From: Duganella sp. BJB480
GTDB lineage: Bacteria; Pseudomonadota; Gammaproteobacteria; Burkholderiales; Burkholderiaceae_D
Length of the DNA: 64,000 bases
Direction of reading: 5' to 3'
Assembly: GCA_003416985.1 (NCBI GenBank)
Contig: QVIN01000004.1
Span: 665,057-729,056 of the forward strand
Positions 59,185 through 64,000 of the stretch are shown here, piece after piece (the stretch's first letter is position 1; the number at the start of each line of letters is the position of its first letter). The notes under the pieces were generated by a model, which had not been told where the DNA came from, did no database searches, and saw only the letters and a list, made by a program, of their open reading frames with translations. Position numbers and translations under genes: made by a program.

Positions 59185-62103
59185 ATGCCAAATCAGCAAT
59201 TTCGTTTATACCGTTTGACTATGCAAATGACAGCAGTGCCAGAGCCATTGCGCGCCGTGCTGGCCGGCTTTGCCGGCGAGCGCCGCCTTTACGCGCTCGT
59301 GGCGGACGGCGGCGAGACATCGGCCGATACATTGATGGTGGAGGCATTTTTTGCCGCCGATCAGCTGCTGGATAGCGGCGAGCGCGACATCATCGCACTG
59401 TCGACCAGCGCCCATCTTGACCTGGCATCCTTCCTGGGCAAGCGCATGGGGCTGGACGTCAGCCTGGCCGACGGCAGCCGCACGCGCTTCAGCGGCCATG
59501 TCGGCAGGATCGCCATGCTGGGCAGCGAAGGCGGCCTGGCGCGCTACCGCATCGTGCTCACGCCATGGTTGTCGTTCCTGCGGCATGTGCGCAACAGCCG
59601 CGTGTGGCAGGATAGCAGCGTGACCGACATCGTCGACGCCGTCCTGGGCGGCTATGCGCCGGACGCGTTGTGGCGCTGGAGCGGCGAGGTCGCCGCCTTC
59701 ATGGCCGAGTCGGAGCCGCGCAGCTATTGCTGCCAGTACCGCGAGTCCGACTACGACTTCATCGTCCGCCTGCTGACCGAAGAGGGGCTGGGCTGGCGAT
59801 TCGAAGAGACGGAGGACGGCGCCTGCATGGTGCTGTTCGCCGACAGCACCCAGGACGGCGCGCTGGCCGTAGACGCCAGCAGCGCGGCCGGCGGCGGCCT
59901 GCGCTACCACGCCGCGCGCGTCGGCGAAACCCAGGACAGCATCCAATGGTTGCGCGCCAACCGCCGTCTGCACGCCAGCCTGGTTACGTTGCTGAGCTAC
60001 GACTACAAAGCCCGCCGGTCGGTGGCCGCCAGCGTGCCGACCCGGCATGCGGCAGGCAGCGGCAAGGCGCCGGCATTGGAGAGCTACGATCACCCTGGTC
60101 AATATTTCTACTCCAGCGGCGCCCAGGCGCAGCGCTACGCCAACCTGCAGATGCAGGCGCACGAAGCATACGGCCAATTATGGCAAGCCCGCTCGACGGT
60201 GCGTACGCTGCGTGCCGGCACCCGTTTCATGCTGACGCAGGGACCACTCGCGGGCGACGACGCCGGGCAGGCGCCGGCATATGCGGTGCTGCGTGTATTT
60301 AGCGTCGGCGTCAACAACCTGCCTGCGCCCGCGCGCGAGGGTTTGGCCGAGTTGTTCGGCCCCATCCCGGAGCTGCTGGAGGAGGTGGCGCGTGAACGCT
60401 GCGCCAGGCTGCCGGACGAGTTCGGGCTGGCACTGCAACAGGCGCGCGACAGCGGTTACGCCAACTGCTTTGAGGCGTTGCCAGCTGACCTGCCCTGGCG
60501 TCCGATGCCGGACGGCGGCCCGGCGCGCCATCATGCCAAGCCAACAGCGCGCGGCAGCCAGAGCGCCATCGTGGTCGGCGCCGACGGCGGCGACCAGCCC
60601 AGCGGCGCGGATGAACTGCATTGCGACGCACTGGGCCGCGTGCGCATCCGCTTCCACTGGCAGGACGACAACGCCACCTGCTGGGTGCGGGTAGCGCAGC
60701 GCTCGGCCGGCGGCGGCATGGGCAGCCAGTTCCTGCCGCGCATAGGCCAGGAAGTGTTGGTGCAGTTTTTGGAAAACGATATCGACCGCCCCATCATCGT
60801 CGGCGCGCTGTACAACGGCCAGGGCGAGGGCGGCGTAGCGCAAACGCCGGGCGGGCAGCCGGCGCCGGACCAGCGTGCCGGTGTGTTCGATGCGGCGCGC
60901 GATCACGCCGTGTCGGGGCAGGGCAACCTTGCCGGGGGCAACAGCCCGGCGTGGCATGGCGCTTCGGCAGATAGCGCCGGGCATGGCAATGGCGCGGCCC
61001 AGTGGGGCATACGCAGCAAGGAGTTCGGCGCATCCGGCTACAACCAGCTGCTGTTCGACGACACCGACGCGCAAGGCCGCGTGCAACTGCGCTCGACGTA
61101 CGCCGCCAGTGAGCTGACCTTGGGCCACCTGATCCATGGCGCCGACAACTATCGCGGCAGTCTGCGCGGGCAAGGCGCCGAACTGCGCACCGATGCCTAT
61201 GGCGTGGTGCGCGGTGCTGCGGGCCTGCTGCTGACCAGCTACCAGATCAGCCACAACGCCGGCGAGCGCGAGCCGATGGGCGACAACAGCGCCGGCATCG
61301 CGCTGATGAAGCAGGCCGCGCAATTGGGGCAGGCCTTCAGCGACGCGGCCAGCACGCATGCGACGGTCGCCTACGCCAGCCACGTCGGCAGCGGCAAGGC
61401 CGATGCCAGTGTGCTCGATCAGAAGTCGGCGCCGCTCAAGGCGCTGTTGGCGGCCGTGTCCGGCATGGTCGGCGACACCGGCCTGGAGGCGGCGCAGGCC
61501 GACGCCGCAGGCAAGGACAGCAGCCCCGGCAAGGGCAAGCTTCCGCACAGCAGTTCGGCGATCATCGCGGTCTCCGCCAGAAGCGGCCTGGGCGTCACGG
61601 CCGGGCAGGGGCTGCAGCTGGCCAGCGGCGAGACGCTGTCGCTGATGAGCGGAGGCGACAGTCAGTACGTTTCGGGCGGCCAGTTCCGGCTGCACAGCGG
61701 CCAGGCCATCGGTGTGTTGGGCGGCGCGGTCAAGGCTGGCGAGCAGGGCGTGGGACTGCAGCTGATCGCGACCAAGGACGCCGTCGATCTCCAGGCGCAG
61801 GCCGACGAATTGAAAGTGCAGGCGCGCGATGAGATCAACCTGGTCAGCGCCAACGCCTATGTCGATTGGGCGGCGGCCAAGCGCATCAGCCTGTCCACGG
61901 GGGGCGGCGCCAACATCACCATCGAAGGTGGCAATATCACCGTGCAGTGTCCGGGCAAGATCACCATTAACGCAGGGGCCAAGAACTTCGGCGGGCCGGC
62001 GAAGCTGGGCTACGCCCTGCCACCGCTGCCGCGCTCGATCTGCAAAAAATGCAAACGCGACGCCGCCAAGTCCGGCGCGCCGTTCTCGCTGGTGGAGGGT
62101 TGA
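59185..62103 (+). CDS. vgrG: Type VI secretion tip protein VgrG (with DUF2345)
   Basis: The 972-residue spike protein caps the Hcp tube of the type VI secretion system. The N-terminal gp27-like part (about 10-400) contains YCCQYRESDYDFIVRLLTEEGL, and the gp5/OB part (about 470-560) has WVRVAQRSAGGGMGSQFLPR and IGQEVLVQFLENDIDRPI. DUF2345 follows (about 790-935), with repetitive ASGETLSLMSGG and the tail strands ITIEGGNITVQCPGKITINA. The end, PRSICKKCKRDAAKSGAPF, is the short tail common in such VgrGs; no extra toxin domain is present. The start is uncertain: ATG 59185 is used, with ATGs at 59221 and 59227 as alternatives. It heads the effector-loading gene set. Confidence 0.93.
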   Translation: MPNQQFRLYRLTMQMTAVPEPLRAVLAGFAGERRLYALVADGGETSADTLMVEAFFAADQLLDSGERDIIALSTSAHLDLASFLGKRMGLDVSLADGSRTRFSGHVGRIAMLGSEGGLARYRIVLTPWLSFLRHVRNSRVWQDSSVTDIVDAVLGGYAPDALWRWSGEVAAFMAESEPRSYCCQYRESDYDFIVRLLTEEGLGWRFEETEDGACMVLFADSTQDGALAVDASSAAGGGLRYHAARVGETQDSIQWLRANRRLHASLVTLLSYDYKARRSVAASVPTRHAAGSGKAPALESYDHPGQYFYSSGAQAQRYANLQMQAHEAYGQLWQARSTVRTLRAGTRFMLTQGPLAGDDAGQAPAYAVLRVFSVGVNNLPAPAREGLAELFGPIPELLEEVARERCARLPDEFGLALQQARDSGYANCFEALPADLPWRPMPDGGPARHHAKPTARGSQSAIVVGADGGDQPSGADELHCDALGRVRIRFHWQDDNATCWVRVAQRSAGGGMGSQFLPRIGQEVLVQFLENDIDRPIIVGALYNGQGEGGVAQTPGGQPAPDQRAGVFDAARDHAVSGQGNLAGGNSPAWHGASADSAGHGNGAAQWGIRSKEFGASGYNQLLFDDTDAQGRVQLRSTYAASELTLGHLIHGADNYRGSLRGQGAELRTDAYGVVRGAAGLLLTSYQISHNAGEREPMGDNSAGIALMKQAAQLGQAFSDAASTHATVAYASHVGSGKADASVLDQKSAPLKALLAAVSGMVGDTGLEAAQADAAGKDSSPGKGKLPHSSSAIIAVSARSGLGVTAGQGLQLASGETLSLMSGGDSQYVSGGQFRLHSGQAIGVLGGAVKAGEQGVGLQLIATKDAVDLQAQADELKVQARDEINLVSANAYVDWAAAKRISLSTGGGANITIEGGNITVQCPGKITINAGAKNFGGPAKLGYALPPLPRSICKKCKRDAAKSGAPFSLVEG

Positions 62104-62110
62104 ACACGCC

Positions 62111-62959
62111 ATGCTGATCAATCGACATCCCGCCGGCTGGAAAGAGGCCTTGCACGCCAGCCTGCAAGACTGCGCAGAAAATGTTTATGCCTTGGTGGAC
62201 GGTGTGCACAACGAATCGTTCTATCGTCAGTTGAAGAAGGCGGAGTGCTTCCGTTATCAGTCGCTATACGCCTCGGCCCCGGCCGCGGACGAGGAGACGC
62301 TGGGACTAGCGCCGATACTGGTGCAGTACAGCAGCGTACATCACAAGAAATGGGATGCGTTGATCGAGCTGACCGACGGCATGCCGGCGCTCAGCATCAT
62401 CGTCACGCCGGAGCCAATCGAGCAATTGGCGGCGCGGTTGGCCCCATGGTGCGTGGTGGACGCGGACGGCTACACGCTGGCGCTGGCGTTCGCCGACACG
62501 CGCATCTTGCCGGCACTGGTGGCCGCATTGATGCCCGAGCAGCGCGGACTGCTGCTTGGTCCCGCGCTGCGGTGGCGCTATACGGGCCGCGATGCCTGCT
62601 GGCAGGAGCTGCCGGTGGAGCCCGAGCAGGCGCTGCCGCCGGCGGATCAGGTCGAGCTGACGGCGCAACAAGTGGCGGCGCTGATGGCGGCATCCGAAGC
62701 CGACAGCATGGTGTTCCAGTTCGGGCAATACATCAGCAAGCCGCTGGCCGCGTACGCCGCTCATGATGCACATGCCATGATCGTTCAATGGCTGCGCGTG
62801 GCGGATCGCGTGCGCATCGAAGGCCATCAGGACCGCCTGGCGCTTTGCCAATTTGGCCTTGAGCAGCCTGGGCTGCTGAATGATGAACGCTATCTGGCCT
62901 TGCTGGAGCCCGGCGTTGGGCCGCGCACGCTGGATGAAACCTGCGCGCTGCTGTCATGA
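62111..62959 (+). CDS. DUF4123 type VI secretion adaptor
   Basis: A 282-residue protein 7 bp after vgrG. The N-terminal half matches DUF4123 adaptors: VYALVDGVHNESFYRQL at the start and later PILVQ and LLGPALRWRYTG. DUF4123 proteins load a specific effector onto VgrG and are usually encoded between vgrG and that effector. Here the next genes are small lipoproteins instead of an obvious effector. ATG 62111 is the first in-frame start after the vgrG stop. Confidence 0.88.
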   Translation: MLINRHPAGWKEALHASLQDCAENVYALVDGVHNESFYRQLKKAECFRYQSLYASAPAADEETLGLAPILVQYSSVHHKKWDALIELTDGMPALSIIVTPEPIEQLAARLAPWCVVDADGYTLALAFADTRILPALVAALMPEQRGLLLGPALRWRYTGRDACWQELPVEPEQALPPADQVELTAQQVAALMAASEADSMVFQFGQYISKPLAAYAAHDAHAMIVQWLRVADRVRIEGHQDRLALCQFGLEQPGLLNDERYLALLEPGVGPRTLDETCALLS

Positions 62960-62976
62960 CGGGCGCATCGAAAATC

Positions 62977-63627
62977 ATGAACCTGAAATCCGCAGTACGC
63001 GTTGTTCTGCTGATCGCAGGCATGACCGCGCTGCTCGCAGGCTGCGCGCATACACAACCAGCCGCGCCCCAAAGCGTTGGTGTCGCCGTTCGCTCTGTCA
63101 ACTACTCCGGTAAGGAAGTGGTGTTGATGGCGATTGATCCGCAAGACAAGCACAACGGCGGGGGCGGTGATGCGCTCAACCCCTACAGTTCCGGAGGAAC
63201 GATTTGTTGTTTTGCGATTCCGGCGGAATGGCATCCTGGGCTGCAAGTGATCGTGAAATATAACTTCTATCCCGATCCGGCATGGCTGGAGCAGTTGGTC
63301 GATGTGCCGCCATATCCCGAAGGAATCGCTGGCGAAATATGGCTGGCCATGCACGAAGACGGCCGCGCAGAGGCAGTGGTTTCAAGCTTTGACCCAACCA
63401 GACCAGAATGGCCGGGAAAGATTAAAGGTTATCCGATTCCGTCCAAAGATTACTTGTCGAAGAGACGAAGTGAGATGTTGAAATTTGAAAAAAGTATGTT
63501 GGCGAAATTTGAAAAAGGGCTCGCTACCGAAGCGAAAGATTGGCCGACCAACGATGTTGAAAGCTTGAAGTCAGCTATTGCGAATACCAAAGAGAGCATA
63601 CGCTTGCTAGAGGAAAATCAGCCATGA
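62977..63627 (+). CDS. DUF3304-like lipoprotein (possible T6SS immunity protein), first copy
   Basis: A 216-residue lipoprotein: the signal ends in LLAGC, with cysteine as the lipidation site. The following region (VGVAVRSVNYSGKEVVL, then GGTICCFAIPAEWHPG and VKYNFYPDPAW) matches the DUF3304 pattern. Such lipoproteins are often encoded with type VI effectors and may protect the cell in the periplasm. The second half is clearly A/T-richer than the rest of the window, a sign of recent transfer. An ATG at 62956 overlaps the adaptor's stop, but ATG 62977 opens the signal peptide and is conserved in the second copy. Immunity is inference. Confidence 0.75.
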   Translation: MNLKSAVRVVLLIAGMTALLAGCAHTQPAAPQSVGVAVRSVNYSGKEVVLMAIDPQDKHNGGGGDALNPYSSGGTICCFAIPAEWHPGLQVIVKYNFYPDPAWLEQLVDVPPYPEGIAGEIWLAMHEDGRAEAVVSSFDPTRPEWPGKIKGYPIPSKDYLSKRRSEMLKFEKSMLAKFEKGLATEAKDWPTNDVESLKSAIANTKESIRLLEENQP

Positions 63628-63701
63628 GTTCAATGTTAGCTACTCCGGCGGATGGTCACTCTCACATTGCGATTATCGCAGATCGAATCAGCGAGAAAAT
63701 C

Positions 63702-63881
63702 ATGAATCTGAAAACGACCTTCTGTATCGTTTTCCTGTTCGCGGGAATGACAGCGTTGCTGGCCGGCTGCGCGCATACGCAATCTGCGCCGCCAAAAGAT
63801 CTTGGCGTCGCCGTTTACTCTATCAATTACTCCGGCAAAGAAGTGTCGTTGATAGTGGTAGACCCGAACAACATGAAATAG
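63702..63881 (+). pseudogene. Truncated second DUF3304-like lipoprotein, cut by an IS
   Basis: This open frame (59 residues) repeats the start of the preceding lipoprotein: MNLK, MTALLAGCAHTQ, then LGVAVYSINYSGKEVSLIVVDP. It then ends in NNMK-stop. The stop lies in the first bases of an insertion sequence that begins at the TG of the final ATG (63874), so the last codons belong to the IS. In the first copy about 150 more residues follow. It is a broken gene; a lipidated stub might still be made. Confidence 0.75.
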
Positions 63882-64000
63882 CCCCCTGATTCACCGGACA
63901 CAGCCTATGCGCTATTCTTACGGATAGGAATAGGACTGTGCATATGACTAGGAACAAGCAAACAATCGAGGTTGTAACGATAAGCCAGGAGCGCCGCAGG
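63874..64000 (+). mobile_element. Left end of an IS3-family-like insertion sequence (partial)
   Basis: The sequence from 63874 (TGAAATAGCCCCCTGATTCA then CCGGACAC) has the TGA...CCCC...GGACAC form of terminal repeats in IS3-family elements. It starts within the truncated lipoprotein gene and is followed after about 70 bp by a transposase-like start codon. The rest lies outside the window, so the family, target duplication and right end cannot be checked. Confidence 0.6.
63944..64000 (+). CDS. Transposase OrfA-like N-terminus (partial)
   Basis: An ATG at 63944 opens a frame of 19 codons to the window end, MTRNKQTIEVVTISQERRR. A basic N-terminus ending in an Arg run is usual for OrfA helix-turn-helix proteins of IS3-type elements. 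The sample is too short for certainty; the position just inside the IS end supports the call. Confidence 0.5.
   Translation, partial: MTRNKQTIEVVTISQERRR

Overview
The window is high-GC DNA with long overlapping shadow ORFs on both strands, typical of a betaproteobacterium. The gene set suggests Oxalobacteraceae (Duganella, Massilia, Rugamonas or Janthinobacterium type): a giant cyclic beta-1,2-glucan synthase, a large chemotaxis operon with many receptors, Tat-exported TldD-like proteins next to a MoxR/DUF58 module, a VPEP-anchored small protein and a type VI secretion tip. The genus call is inference from gene content. I see no tRNA, rRNA, CRISPR array or replication origin.

Layout. 1-3.3 kb: a partial HPP membrane protein, an Lrp/AsnC regulator and a divergent cysteine desulfurase fused to a rhodanese. 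3.4-14.8 kb: the cyclic glucan synthase, a secreted PHP-type metallohydrolase and a small VPEP-tailed protein. 14.9-20.9 kb: a GDT1-type manganese transporter behind a yybP-ykoY-like riboswitch, an M1 aminopeptidase with a serine hydrolase, and a diguanylate cyclase. 21.0-24.7 kb: panD, a perfect 40-bp-arm palindrome, a Crp-like regulator, a chemoreceptor and aquaporin Z. 24.8-38.8 kb: a double-receiver protein, then a divergent chemotaxis operon with three receptors, CheY, STAS, CheA, two CheW, CheR, CheD, CheB and a receiver-EAL phosphodiesterase. 38.8-53.4 kb: a secreted methyltransferase-like protein, then a ten-gene run with two TldD/TldE-like pairs, DUF4159, MoxR, DUF58, a BatA-like protein and two large membrane proteins. 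53.4-59.1 kb: a pyridoxamine-oxidase-like protein divergent from a MocR regulator, a TonB-dependent receptor and a spermidine-synthase-like protein. 59.2-64.0 kb: VgrG, a DUF4123 adaptor, two DUF3304-like lipoproteins (the second cut by an insertion sequence) and the start of that IS.

How genes work together. The chemotaxis operon has the order of the F7 class (P. aeruginosa Che2, V. cholerae cluster III). CheD and CheB start inside the preceding stop codons. Two receptors end in xFxxF pentapeptides that could tether CheR and CheB. CheA carries two 24-residue motifs resembling the c-di-GMP-binding MshEN motif, and the operon also encodes an EAL protein, so chemotaxis and c-di-GMP may be linked.

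The TldD/TldE-MoxR run (40.1-53.4 kb) is the best candidate for a poorly described system. Tat-type export signals on both TldD-like proteins place a normally cytoplasmic peptidase family outside the cytoplasm, in a probable operon with a MoxR/DUF58/BatA envelope module. A sigma-54-like promoter preceded by six helically phased CGGACA repeats lies upstream.
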